From Kalmusia sp. IMI 367209 (lineage: Eukaryota; Ascomycota; Dothideomycetes; Pleosporales; Didymosphaeriaceae): 64,000 nucleotides of DNA. The notes beneath the pieces are model-generated. The model did not search any database and was not told the DNA's origin. It saw only the letters and a list, made by a program, of their open reading frames with translations. Location: NCBI GenBank assembly GCA_027946365.1, contig JAPEUQ010000016.1:992001-1056000 (forward strand), read 5' to 3'. The first letter of the stretch is position 1; the number at the start of each line of letters is the position of its first letter. A program made the position numbers and the translations under genes. Shown here piece by piece: positions 21,915-33,172 of this stretch.

Positions 21915-24900
21915 TCAGACTAAGTTACGCCTTTCCTTTTCTCTGAGTAGCAGCGCCCCAACTTCTCCATGTATTCTCCGTAAAGCTATTTTCAGTGGAG
22001 TCCAACCAAACTGATCTTTTGATTCAATGTCTGCCCCATGCTCAAGGAGCACTTTTTACAACTGCCTCATACCCTTCAGATGCAGCTATGAACAGTGGAG
22101 TCTGACCGTCCTCATCTTTGAACTCAACGTCAGCGCCATTCTCTAGCAGCAACTCAACCATCACCTCATGTTCGTTCATGATAGCCCAAGATAAAGGTGT
22201 CCGGCCATATCTATCATCTTTTGTCTCGAGGTCAGCGCCCATTTCGAGCAGCCGCTGAGCGATAGCACAAAGTCCAAAATATGATGCTAGAATGAGACTT
22301 GGGGAATGCCTAGGAAAATCGTCTCTATCCCACGAGTAAATTTCGACCAATACTGAATAAGCCTTCGACTCTGGATCACTAATTCTTAAAGCGAGAGGTA
22401 CTATGGTGACCTCGTTAGAACTAACACAGACTTGACGAAAGTGGAGAGTCCAGAATTCAGCCGAATAATCCAAGAATGTATAGTTATCGAAATGGGGGTA
22501 GTGTTGCGGGGTTGTATCTTTTAGACTAGCGTCAGAGTTGAGGAAATCAAGGTAGCGCACGCAGAGTTCGGCAAGAACTCTGTGTGCATAATCCATAGTA
22601 ATGGAGTGATGCCACTGAAGTGTACGAATGGTCGTAGATGATGCTGGACCCGCGAGGAACTCTTGAGCAGTTTGGTGAAGAAAATAGACTTTGCCATGAT
22701 GTATTGAAACAAACAATCCACACCATGATCTGAGTCGTGGCCCAAAGTCCTTCTCTTCTTCTAGGTCAAGGTCATGAATAGATTTCAAGCCGTTGTCTAT
22801 ATTCACGGCAACGTTCATTTCTGTGAGTGTTAGAGGCCGACCTGCTGCCAAGATGATACACAAAGCCTTTCGAACCGTTTTTGATTCCTTGGACTTATTC
22901 AGAATCTGCTCGTATGCTTGGTTGACATTTGTTGGTAGTGTTTCAATGGTGGAATCCACTCCTCTGGGTGTCTTTTTGAAGTTTTCTTCCCGCAAGTGGT
23001 CGAACACAAGATATACCCAAAGGTATGTGCGATGTGGAATTCTAAGCAGTCGATTTACTAGGTGGCCTTTGACTTGATCTGATAGGTCTTTCTCCTCCGC
23101 CAGCCGTTCAACTCGGTGTTTTATAACGCGGTTTATTTCTTTACTGATCGTTTCCGATTCTTCCTCTCCTGGTATACGAATACGCGGGAAAGCGTCCAAC
23201 AGGCCTCGAAACTCTAATACGATTTCCTCGTACGGACGGCTTGTTAAGAGATACTTCAACTTGCTGTAGCCTGATTCGTTGCTGCTAAACTGGTCTCTTA
23301 CATTCCGCATCAGATTCTCAAACTCTGGTTTGGCGCACTCGTCCAGGGCATCTAGAACCACGATGAAAGACCCGGCTTGTGGATCTTTAACAGCTTTCCT
23401 TAGGATAGTCCACAGCGAACTTTTCGATTGGATCATGCCTCGCCCATCTTTCTCGAATTGCTTCTCAGCATGTTGGATCAAAGACGGATTTTGAGAAAAG
23501 AGTTGATGGAGCACAGCGCAAAGTGCTTGGCAGACTGTGTTCTGGTCTTGGACTTTAAAGAAGAAGTAGCAAATGGTGGCCGATTGTGGTAAGACATGGT
23601 CGATGAGGTACTTGGCCAAGACCGATTTTCCACACCCGGGGTCCGCTGAGACCAGCAGTGGCCCGGATTCCTGCTTTAACCATTCTTGGAAGTACTCGTG
23701 TCTGAGGAACCATATACATGTATCTTGTGCTCGATCTTCTACTCGGTCCTTGAACCACTCATATGTCGCATCCTCGGTGCTCTTGGTAAGACGTAACAAC
23801 TGAAGACACTCTTGTTGCTTTCTAGAGAGCTTCTGCTTGATTGAGTCTTGCTGGAGTTCAAGCTGCTTCTGCGCAATGTCCCGGTGGGCTTGTGTAATCT
23901 CTTGGATTCCTACCATGATGGAACAAGTCAACATGCATTGATCGATGACTCTAGGGCTCTCTTAGACTAACCAGATAGAACGTTGCTGATCTTCTTCTCA
24001 GCCTCAACTTTGTTTGGCGGGATTATACGCAGAAGGTCCTTCGCATAAGCGGCGGCTGCCATTGCTGCATATCCTTGCCACTCCTTGTTCTTATGCGAGT
24101 CCGAGTAATCGCATATACCACGAATGACCAAACAGGGAAAATTGTTCATCAAGCCTGCCGCCTCCATCTCAAAGCACAGAATATTTCTTTCTGCTGCGAG
24201 CCTATCTCTGACCAAAGCATCCTTCATCAGATTATTCGCTGAAGCAATCAGGCCGTAATGAATCGCTGGAGTATCCTCTTCTTCAGTTCGTTCAGGCCGG
24301 GACACTAAGGCTGACGGACCATCACCACAGGTTGCCAAACAGCCTGTTTCATCACTCGGAGGGTGAACAACTTCGCTCTGATACAGCCTATCTGTGTTTA
24401 AGCTCGGCCGCATGTATCTCTTCCGAAGTCTTGGCTTTTGCTCAAGAATGCCGTCGATAGCGCTTTCAAACTGATGGCCATCTGACTCATAATTCGCCTT
24501 GAGCGTATTCACTGCCGCCAGTAGAACTCTTGGCGGCTTGTTCAAGAACCCTGTTGTTCGGAGACTCTGCTCTTGTATCGTCTTGCCAAAGTCATACTGG
24601 AACACACCACCATGTCCACCGCAAGGATCACTAACCACAATATCACCAAGACGAATGTCATGCTTCTTATTGGGAGCGCCACCGCCGATGCCGACCATCA
24701 AGCCAAGTCTGATATCAGGAAAGCTGTGTAGCATGTCTCTTGCGACGCCTGCGGCCGAAGCTATCCCGTACTCGCCATCAGGCAAGACCGCAATGACCAC
24801 ATTATGTTTCCCAACCCTACCTAGTGTGTAGGAATTATCATCATTGGGAGACACATATTCTGGCCCTTCTTGCTTTTCGTCGAGAAAGGCTTGCGCAGCA

Positions 24901-24962
24901 ACGAGCTCCGTAGTTATAGCGCATATCCAGCCGACCGTATAGTCGTTATTTCGACTAGACAT
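21915..24962 (-). CDS. NOD-like receptor: PNP/UDP phosphorylase-like domain, NACHT ATPase, ankyrin repeats (one frame slip)
   Basis: About 994 residues from exons 24962-23972 and 23909-21915. The first exon is a nucleoside-phosphorylase-like effector domain. It holds [19 protein letters not shown], then [22 protein letters not shown] and the catalytic-type [11 protein letters not shown] before a C-terminal [16 protein letters not shown]. The second exon carries a NACHT ATPase with P-loop SADPGCGKS, Walker [12 protein letters not shown] and sensor LLTSRPYEE. Ankyrin units follow ([20 protein letters not shown], then a second with [20 protein letters not shown]). At T5 22053-22057 (A5 on the coding strand) the frame slips +1. 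As given it stops after VVKSAP, but with one base ignored it continues [20 protein letters not shown] to TGA at 21915. Such proteins act in fungal non-self recognition and programmed cell death. The start at 24962 is the first true ATG. Confidence 0.88.
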
Positions 24963-25806
24963 ACTTTTCAATGAACGATGATGGAAGGGCGGGACACGAT
25001 ATGAGAGCTTTGGGGCGGTAAGCGCAGCCTTGGGTGGAGAATGGACTCGGTCTCGCTGCGAGCGGTACTAGGCGAGATTTTGATCATCCAGCGCGAAAAG
25101 GATAAAGCGCTCGATGCGTTGCGAGAACGAAGAGACAGTGGATTCGATCCTGCTAAAAATGTAGGAGGAATGACAGGTGTTGATGAGAAGGAAAAGGGGA
25201 AATAGAAAGAGGCGGACGCGTCATAGCCGATTCAGCCTGGTCTGCACTGCCGCAAAATCTAGATTTTCAGCCTCATTTGGACCGGTCAAACATGAATAGA
25301 AATTCGATCACCTACACTGGAGGTCGGTTGATTTACACCCTCAGTGTGGTGCTCTCTTATATGCTGTTATATGATGGAGTAGATCTTCTGTCCTAGTATC
25401 CGTGTAGGTCCTATCCATCGTTATAGTTTTTCGCAGAGTTGGCTTGTCTGAAAATGGCATGTAGCTATTTTCGATGAATCTCATTGCCAAGGCTGCTGAG
25501 TGAGGCAACTTTGTGTATTTTTGGTACCCATAATTAGCAACATACACAGCGCATAATGAAACTAGACTCCTAAGACTGCAACAACAAGTAAAGACGGCCC
25601 GCCCGCGACAGCCGATCCACAATAAGTGTGCTTTCCAGTTCGTATGACATGATATTACTCCCTTGTCATCTCCTTTTTTTATTCTTTCTACATGTGTCAT
25701 GATTGTAGTATTTACTATTAGTCTTTTCATATAAAGCAACGCCCTATACATATAGAACTCAATTATCCTTCTGGACCTCCTTTATTCCACTGTAAATTCG
25801 ACCTTA
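24963..25806. other. Intergenic, no gene seen
   Basis: About 840 bases, AT-rich in its second half (25330-25800). It lies between the NLR promoter and the 3' end of the HET gene. The short frames there show no family features. Confidence 0.45.
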
Positions 25807-27162
25807 TTAGCCTACTAGAACTGATATAGCACCTTCCCCTTCGACAACTCCAACATAAACGCCAGGAGTATACAATACAATCGTCTCATGTCCGTCTTTA
25901 TATGAAATCAAGCCAGGGGCACCCAAGCTCCACCTGAGCGCCGTGCTTACCAATATGGAAACCACTTGGTCATTCGCGACAGGCTCGAATGGGAAAAAGT
26001 ATCCTTTAGTGGTAGTCACGCATCTCGGACTTCCGGTGAAGCCCATGACTTGGAGGGCGGCATACACAGCCGCTTCAAGATCCTGCCTTGAATATGGATG
26101 GACGTTCCAGAAATTCGCCAGCCACTGCGGCGCGAATTGTCTTGCTTCCTCTTGCAATGGTGCTGGGTGAACTACGAGTATATCATCGAGCCACAGTCCG
26201 TCATCACACAGGCGTCCAGGCTGTCGAGAACCCCAGCCGTGCCATGGGAGAATAGAAGGCAGATCTCCAGGAACAGGTCGCCACCTTCTCGAAGGCACTT
26301 CCTCCCGCTTCGCTGCAGAATAGACGAAAGAGAAGTCGCTCTTCTTTTCACACACTCTCATAAACGCTTCGCAAGGATGTATCTGCCCCATCGCGCTTGC
26401 CCGCTCTGCGCTAATCGCGCCAATCATCGCATAGAAATGGTCTTCTGCGCGAGCTTGCACCCGTCGATCCATGTTCGACATGATATTCAGCGCAGCTCGG
26501 TCCTCGTAACCCGCAGTATAGAAATCTGCCATGATATCCTCGAAAGCATTTAGCCGCGGATACACGCGAAGTTTATCCACTATTGTGCCTTCGACATGTG
26601 CCAGCGCGTAACCCAAGCAGCTAAAGAATCGGTCCGCGGGAACAAGGGCGCTCGCCTCCCCTCCGCAGGTCAGGAAAAGCGCTTTGCTGTTCACAGTCTC
26701 CTGGTATGTCCATGCGCGCTCCACCCACTCCTCGCGTTCTAGCACCTCTAGATCGGCAATGTCGAGGCGACTGGACTCGAGCATGCGCGTGAGAGCGGGC
26801 AATGCGGCTGATGAGAGGACGACCATGACTTCGTCCGCTCGCGCGTAGATGTAGCCCATGCTCTCGAGGGTCTGTGCACGCTCTGGCTCTGTCAACGGGA
26901 CGCAGAACGCATCGATCCAGATGCCCGTGCAGGCAGGCCGATGCCGATTGAAGGTTTGTAGAGCAGGGATAGTGCGATCCGACACGGAAAATGATGAGTC
27001 GAAGGAACTAGGCTCGCGACCAGTCCCCCATGTATATGAGATGCAAGAATATACGAGGTCGGAGCGGTCGAGGTCGAAAGGCTGAAGTGACCAAAGGCGC
27101 CCATTCACTTCAATGGTGCCCGACGTGGGAGAGCTGGAGGGAACGAGAAGATAGAGGAGCAT
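25807..27162 (-). CDS. HET-domain (heterokaryon incompatibility) protein
   Basis: A single-exon gene of 451 residues starting at ATG 27162. The HET domain core is clear: YSCISYTWGTG near residue 42, GIWIDAFCVPLTEPERAQTL near 80, then IYARADEVMVVLS and WVERAWTYQETVNS. These are the conserved blocks of the family whose members trigger cell death when unlike strains fuse. The C-terminal half (residues 220-451) has no domain I recognise; it contains GFTGSPRCVTTTKGYFFPF. The gene lies 0.8 kb from the NLR gene on the same strand and next to a dead STAND-type gene, consistent with a self/non-self recognition neighbourhood. The trigger and partner are unknown. Confidence 0.88.
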   Translation of the reverse strand: MLLYLLVPSSSPTSGTIEVNGRLWSLQPFDLDRSDLVYSCISYTWGTGREPSSFDSSFSVSDRTIPALQTFNRHRPACTGIWIDAFCVPLTEPERAQTLESMGYIYARADEVMVVLSSAALPALTRMLESSRLDIADLEVLEREEWVERAWTYQETVNSKALFLTCGGEASALVPADRFFSCLGYALAHVEGTIVDKLRVYPRLNAFEDIMADFYTAGYEDRAALNIMSNMDRRVQARAEDHFYAMIGAISAERASAMGQIHPCEAFMRVCEKKSDFSFVYSAAKREEVPSRRWRPVPGDLPSILPWHGWGSRQPGRLCDDGLWLDDILVVHPAPLQEEARQFAPQWLANFWNVHPYSRQDLEAAVYAALQVMGFTGSPRCVTTTKGYFFPFEPVANDQVVSILVSTALRWSLGAPGLISYKDGHETIVLYTPGVYVGVVEGEGAISVLVG

Positions 27163-27849
27163 GGTCTAACTCATCACGAAGTGGGAGAGCACCTCAGCTC
27201 CTTGTGTAGTGTGTATTTAATGCCCCGCTCGTATTCGGGGATGCTCCTGCGCACGGGCCAAGTCGGGTAGTAAATATACCATGCAAGGTATGTCGCGTTA
27301 GCCTCATCAATAAACGGTTGCGTTCTACCTATAATTGAGAATAAGGTACAACAAATATTAAGAATCAAGGCGTAGGACCAAGAAGCAGCAGCAAGCTACC
27401 CCTAGTACCACATTTTACTGACATAGTAATAATCTTTCAAACGTAATTGATCAGGAATCAAGCATCTAAAAGTGTACATATTTGAACAACGCATGCTTAC
27501 AAGGCGTATCTTGAAGCCTAAAAAAGATACTCACCTCCTCCACTAATATCTATTATCCAATTTAGGCCAACCAAAGCAGGAAGAGCAAAAGCGAAGAACA
27601 TGATACAGAGTTCAACTATGAAGATATTGATCCAAAACTTTACCAGTCATAACCTCACACTCTAGACTTTCGCTAATATAAGCCACTTGATCATATCTAG
27701 ACCCCTTAGAAGAGACAATTATGTGTGGGGTAGATTTAGACCCGAGCTCGAACCCTGTCTCATGACGTCTTCTGAATTCTTCACTGGATTTATGTTTTAC
27801 ATCACGAGAAACACGGGGTGCATTGTTCCGTGGGGGCCAATCCTGGCTT
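27163..27849. other. Intergenic, AT-rich
   Basis: About 690 AT-rich bases between the HET start and the remains of the STAND-type gene. No gene is seen. Confidence 0.45.
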
Positions 27850-29007
27850 TCAGTGTGTTGGAAAATACTCCGCGGGAGACCCCGTAATCTCTGTTGGAGC
27901 AGTTCGTCACTGAGGTGGCCTCTGACTTGTTTTGTTCGTAAGCCAACCCCTCAATTTCTACCATGTATCGTCTTCCCTTTAAACGAGACTAAGAATTGAA
28001 CAAAATCGGCAGCGGTCGAGTAGTTGTCGATATAACTAATGTTCTTGTCTGCCGCGGAGCAAATATCTATGCACTGCCGGGCCGTCCCCCACTCTTCTTG
28101 CAGCATTGCAAGCTCTGCGACCACTTCCTCTCAGAAACTATCTTTGTTTTGAGCCGGTCGATCAGATCCTCCATATTCCCTTCCAATTTTTCGGTCGTAA
28201 GATCCAGCGTCTCTCTGCACTCCTTTAGATCCTCGTTGGTAATTTTTTCGTGAACGAAAGGGGCTAATGGAACTTCGGCCAGACGGTGCAGGTCTGAGCG
28301 AGATCTTATATATATGATCGGATAGTCGAGTACACATATCGAGGCATGTTTATGTGCTCAACCGGTCCTCTTTGAGTTGAAGTATTTCGGTGCCATTCGA
28401 ATCCGTTTCTGTCGGATTTTGTTCAAAGATCGACTCGAGCTTTCCGTCGATAAACTCAAGGCGAGCTTCGAGATCAAAAGTGGCAGTCTTGATCATGTCT
28501 CTATAATTATCAACACTTTCGGCGGTGGTGAGGGATTTGCGACTGTTGTAACTAAGACGAGAATTAGAGCCGTTCAGACGGTACCTAACAAGAGACTTAC
28601 AGGCTCGCATCGGTAAGAGCGATGACGATAGTCGACTTGTATCCAGCTAACATATGTCTGAGAATAAATGCCTTCGCCCATATACTTTAATTGGGCCCCG
28701 CCTCGAAAGCTCACCCGATTGCTACTGGATCGAGTAGAACATCTAAGAAGTTCTTGTTCTAACTCCTTACAGGTATTGCCAGTAAAGGAAGATTGAGTGT
28801 AGAGAGGTCTATATCTGTGGAGGTATTGATTGTGTCGTTGAGCGAGCTCAGAACCCCACTCAATACCTCGAGCTTATTGTTGAGATTACGGACGTTATTT
28901 GGGTGAGTTTGAAAACTCCAGGTCGGTTTGTAAAGCGTGATACTGGATTTGAAGGCGAAGGTAGCCAATGCTACAAGCCCGGAAGCCAAGCTTATTGGTT
29001 CTGCCAT
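27850..29007 (-). pseudogene. Broken gene for a fungal STAND N-terminal-domain protein
   Basis: The start MAEPISLASGLVALATFAFK at ATG 29007 is the classic opening of fungal STAND N-terminal-domain proteins (the azaphilone-cluster protein-L-like family). Downstream the family sequence can be followed only by changing frame again and again. After NLPLL a few bases are missing before TCKELEQELLRCSTRSS; GEGIYS jumps to HMLAGYKSTIVIALTDAS. ESVDNYRDMIKTATFDLEA and LKEDRLST then read in another frame. CLDMCTRLSDHIYKISL, ITNEDLKECRETLDLTTEKL and EEWGTARQCIDICSAADKNI follow in yet others, and a stop interrupts the segment after KTIHGRN. At least five lesions of different sizes show real decay rather than one sequencing slip. 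The end at about 27850 is approximate. Confidence 0.8.
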
Positions 29008-30125
29008 TATGTCAATCCCTTTGCCAGGCTAAGTACGCAGAAAATTAAGCATCTTTGTAAGTCTTCTGCAAATACAGCTGGCGATAAGTACGCATGTTGT
29101 TCGAGATACCTTGCATAGACACGACAGGCCAACCAACCATTCTCAGTGCCATGTTGACTAAGAGGACGGCCGACCCGCCCCATTCTAAAGATCGTGGGTA
29201 GCGAATCTTGAAGGTATCCTCAGAGGATTAAGTTGGCTGACTAGAGCTATGGCCGCCAGAGCTGTATACTAAGTTTGGACAGCGTATTCACAGTCACAAG
29301 CTTAGCGCAAGGAATATAACGTGTAAATTATCACAACAGTATTCCCGGAGAGACAACATATTCACCCCAACAGGTAACATGTAAGCTAAACAACCGACCC
29401 ATACCTACAAGTCTACTTAAAGCAAAGACATCGCAAGCGTATATTCACTAGGGCTCTCAGACACCGTAAATGTGATATATTGATCCTTTAAAAGTATTTA
29501 CACTCCCAAGCGTACACGCCAAGCAGGCATTCCAAAAAACAGTCGCCCTAAGGGTCGTTAACGCAAAATCAACCATGCCATACCCCCTCGCTCAAAGTGT
29601 TAATTTGGTTGCCCATTGTATCGCCCTTTTCCATTTCGCCGCACCAAATGCATAGAAAGTCGCCAGATGAACACCACCAACGCCCGCTTCGACTGACTGA
29701 TGAGGAAATTTGCACAAGAGCCTGATGACTCGATGCGTAGGCTGAACGCATGTGGTGGAGCGACTACTCCGTGAAGGCCTTTTTCTTTTTTCTTACCCGT
29801 TTTGGTGCTTCTCTTAGAGTTGATTTGGTGGCGCGGTAAAGCAACCCTTTTCCACTTTTTTTCTGGTTTTGTTGTTGGAGCCTCGGAAGACTGCGTGGGG
29901 ACGCGGCATCAGATCGCAATCTGGAGGCCAGGTTGTAGGTCGTGTTCCACAGTGCATGATCGCATGTGCTTCAAGGTGGCCTCGGCCGTGATATTCTGGA
30001 TCTGCTAACCGTATGGTGGAACCATAGCTGCGAGGTAGGTAGTGTTAGAATGTTAGAAAGTTCAGGCTCCATGTGCGGGTGGAAGCGTGATTCCCGATCA
30101 TTTGTGAACCTAGCTGCTGGAAAGC
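29008..30125. other. Intergenic, no gene seen
   Basis: About 1.1 kb between the STAND pseudogene start and the poly(A) polymerase stop. No frame has family support. The right end should hold the poly(A) polymerase 3' untranslated region. Confidence 0.45.
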
Positions 30126-32139
30126 TCATGCTGGGGTCGACATGGGAATGCCGTTGGCCTCGGAAACCCGCTTCTTGCCGGGCTTCCCGCTGTCCTAAAT
30201 TAGCGACAAGTCAGTACAGATATTTTGACTCGCCTCTCACGGCGTTTAGGAACATCGAAAACTCTTTGCAGATCGCAGATTACGCACTTCAAGACCAGTT
30301 TCGGCAAATTGACGCTTGCCACCCCCTTTCGCTCCGTTGACCTTCTTTCTCTTAGCATTGTTTTTGTCTTTGGCAGATTTTGTCGCTTTGGTCGGCTTCG
30401 TCTCGCTTTTCTCAAAAACGTCGCCAGGAAGATCGTAGCTTTTCAAATTAGCCAGTGTGAGCTATAAATCTCGACTAGCATCGACTCACCTCCTTGTGTG
30501 AACGATCTTAATGGTCATGGTCTCTCTATTAAAAGTCAAAGTATCTTCAACAATACGCCTGAAGTCTTCAACAGGGTAGGAGATGTCTAGCGATTTTGTG
30601 GCTCCTACTGTCAGATTAGTTCTGCATATGCACTGGGAAGGTGTCAAGGATGCCTACCCTCTGAAAGCACTAGCCCGATATACCAGGTAGTTGTCCATAC
30701 GATCTTCGTCTCATCATTGGTGCCGTTCGAGGTCGAGACACTGTTTTGAGGAACCTCATCTCGACTGATCTGGTACGTTGTGTGGCCCTGCCTGACACGG
30801 TCAAGCTCCGCTTCACCAGTGCATCGATGCACGCGATCGAACCCTTTCACATACACTCGCGCCTTATCAATTCCAGTGTCGCCTTCTTCGATGCCTTTAG
30901 CTAAGAGACGGAGTTTCGACTGGACCAGTCCACCGAAGGCGTCTTGTGAGCTCTTGTCGCTGGTACAAGAAGCAACGATGCTCAGATAGTACTTGTGGTC
31001 CTGTGTGAAGAAGGTATGTCGTTGGAATAGATCGGCCCAAGTCTTCTTTCCTGTCTGAATTGAAGCAACAATCTCTTTAGCCCGCAGGAACTCGGCGTTC
31101 ATGGTCGCGAGGGTTGAATGCGTCACCGAGTGAGTGGCACACATGGAAGGATATGCAGGGGTGATAACGGGCATCAGATGCCCACGATCAGAGTAATTGA
31201 CGGTAGGATTCCAGACTGGAAGATGCAGGATGCTTGATGTTTCCACTTCTTTTAGCATGACCGGACTTGTTTTCCAATTCCACTGGCACATGAGACTGAA
31301 AAATTTATCGATGATGGTAGCACCACATGCGAAGGGGTAAAGTTGGCAGATGCGGGCAACCATGATGCACCAGGCTATGCCACCAGGATAGCCGAAGACG
31401 AAGCCATATATGGCACGTTGTTTGGACCACACCTTTATAGCCCGCAAAGCGTGTCTAAAAGCCGTCGGCTGCGGCACGAGCTCAAGCAGCTCCTTTGCGA
31501 CCCGGGTACCGTTCACACTTCGCATAGCCACTTGGTCTAACCCGCGCAATACACTTAAGTCATCCATTGTGAAGTCTCTCGGTATCGACGCTTGCGAGGG
31601 GAGTGAGGCGAAGATCAAGTCTATGCTCACACTTTCGTATTCAAGTTTGATGATGGGGACGAAAGCGTCGGGTACGGAGGTGAACTCGGTGAGCAGATCA
31701 GGGTCTGACATCTCTTTGAACGTCGGGGGAAAGATTTCGAAGAATTGGTCCATGGTAACGATTTTAGGCGCAACGACGAGTGTGTCGATGTCGGAGTCGG
31801 GTCCATGCACGCCGATGGTGTAGCTACCGTACGTGAAGATCTTCCCGCCGAGGCTGTCGACGGTGGACTGGGGGAGTCTTTTTGCCTTAGCGCAGCGCTT
31901 CACAAACTCTTCCGTCACCTTCTGCAGGTGCTTCAGCACTCGGATTCTAGGGCAGTCAGCAGCAGCAGCGACGCAGCAAGAGAGGGAACGCACCTCCGTT
32001 CAGAACCTTCGGGGCTCTCAAAGTTGTCTTGTGCCTTTAAGAAGTTGACAAGCTGGTCGTTGAGCTTGTTGTCGTGATCGGTAGGGATCGATACGCTGAT
32101 GGGGTTGGTGAGGCCCCATTTCTTCGGATTGCCCTCCAT
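30126..32139 (-). CDS. PAP1: Poly(A) polymerase
   Basis: Adds the poly(A) tail to mRNA 3' ends in the nucleus as part of the cleavage and polyadenylation machinery. Five exons (32139-31994, 31946-30658, 30607-30490, 30438-30288, 30194-30126) encode 590 residues, close to the 568 of yeast Pap1. It starts MEGNPKKWGLTNPISVSIPT, as in fungal orthologues. The nucleotidyltransferase site is FTYGSYTIGVHGPDSDIDTL with the two catalytic Asp, and the third Asp is in SIDLIFASLP. The central domain contains WSKQRAIYGFVFGYPGGIAW, and the RNA-binding part reads VEDFRRIVEDTLTFNRETM. The tail is Lys-rich (KDKNNAKRKKVNGAKGGGKR). All four introns (47-93 bases) close the frame; only exon 2 is long, so the ends are easily lost. 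Confidence 0.94.
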
Positions 32140-33172
32140 TGCGGGTGCGAATGCGCGCAATCAGTTGCGAGACGGGTAGGCGCTCGGAGGTGCTGCGGAG
32201 CGGTTGGTGGCTGGATAGCAGCGGACGGTGGATGTCGGGCGAGGTTGTCGTGAGGTTGAGACTCGGGCCGTGTGGGCTTATGTCGGGGGCTCCCACATGG
32301 CGACGCGACCAGCAGCGTTGACTGTGGTGAAAGGTGAATGGACAGTGTCTGCACGTCGCTGCTGTTGGCTTTCACGCGGAAAGAGCGCGCCAAGCCAAGA
32401 CGGCAAGCGCCACCCGCCCGTGCCCCAGCCACAGCAGCCCCGAGCGTCGCTCAAGTCGTACGGAAACGGAACGACCGCCACGACGGCAACTCCATCATGT
32501 CCCCCGGGCTCGCACCGCATCTTTCGCGCAAGAGCGCGATTACGCCGCTGCCGCTAGCGGCATCTCTGCACCTATAGACACCGTGCGGCGGATGCATGAC
32601 AGACACTTCGCCCGGCGGCCGCCACACACCAACCTGATCTATCCATTTCTCGCTTTACCGTCCGATGTGCGGCCAGCGACCCATGTTGAGGAAGCTGCTA
32701 CTCGTAGCTTGAAGGCCGAAGTACGCTCCGGATCGAGAGAGCCTCCATAGGTTTTCAGCCATTCCACATGAATTTCGTGACAGAAACACCGTATATCTTC
32801 ACCCTCAGCAAGAACAGCAGGACCATGTGGCTGGGGCCTTCTTCCGACGTGGGTAGCCAGCTGCAGGCCGGTCTTCAGGCCGAGGCTGTGGAGTGCGATG
32901 CCGACAAGACCCTTCGTATCTAATCTGTCTCTAGGCCAAATCCCCACAGCGTTCGAAAAAAGCAGCTACGTGAAGAGCTTGCCAGAAATGACACGGACCA
33001 TTTCTCTGAGAATCAGACGAACGAATTAGATTAGTACGTTGATACAGTCTATGTGATTGAACACGAAGGCTTCAAGGACCGATTCAAAATCGTCGGTGCT
33101 ATTGAATTAGGTAAGAGATAACGGCAACACGATTGCAGCCGGAAATGGAGGCAATTGTGCAGCGGTCAGATT
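32140..33172. other. Intergenic region with a possible relic
   Basis: About 1 kb between the poly(A) polymerase promoter and the end of the MetX-like hydrolase gene. The left third is GC-rich with open frames on several frames at once. The right two thirds carry the interrupted plus-strand frame described separately at 32701-33120. Confidence 0.4.
32701..33120 (+). pseudogene. Possible gene relic with in-frame stops
   Basis: One plus-strand frame reads like protein for about 140 codons but is cut by stops. It passes through FHMNFVTETPYIFTLSKNSR and QLQAGLQAEAVECDADKTLR, then TAA. It resumes with VRKKQLREELARNDTDHFSE and NQTNELD, then TAG, then YVDTVYVIEHEGFKDRFKIV until TAA at about 33119. 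The composition between stops is natural and hydrophilic. I recognise no family. It could be the remains of a gene, exons of a gene I cannot splice, or chance. Confidence 0.3.

Noticed and set aside
22042..22044. Stop codon right after the second ankyrin unit taken as the true end of the NLR
   Set aside because: Ignoring one A in a run of five restores a further ankyrin unit and 45 residues, so the stop is more likely produced by a slip.
32639..32947. A minus-strand 102-codon frame opposite the plus-strand relic
   Set aside because: It starts at GTG rather than ATG, has no family match, and the opposite strand reads more like protein.
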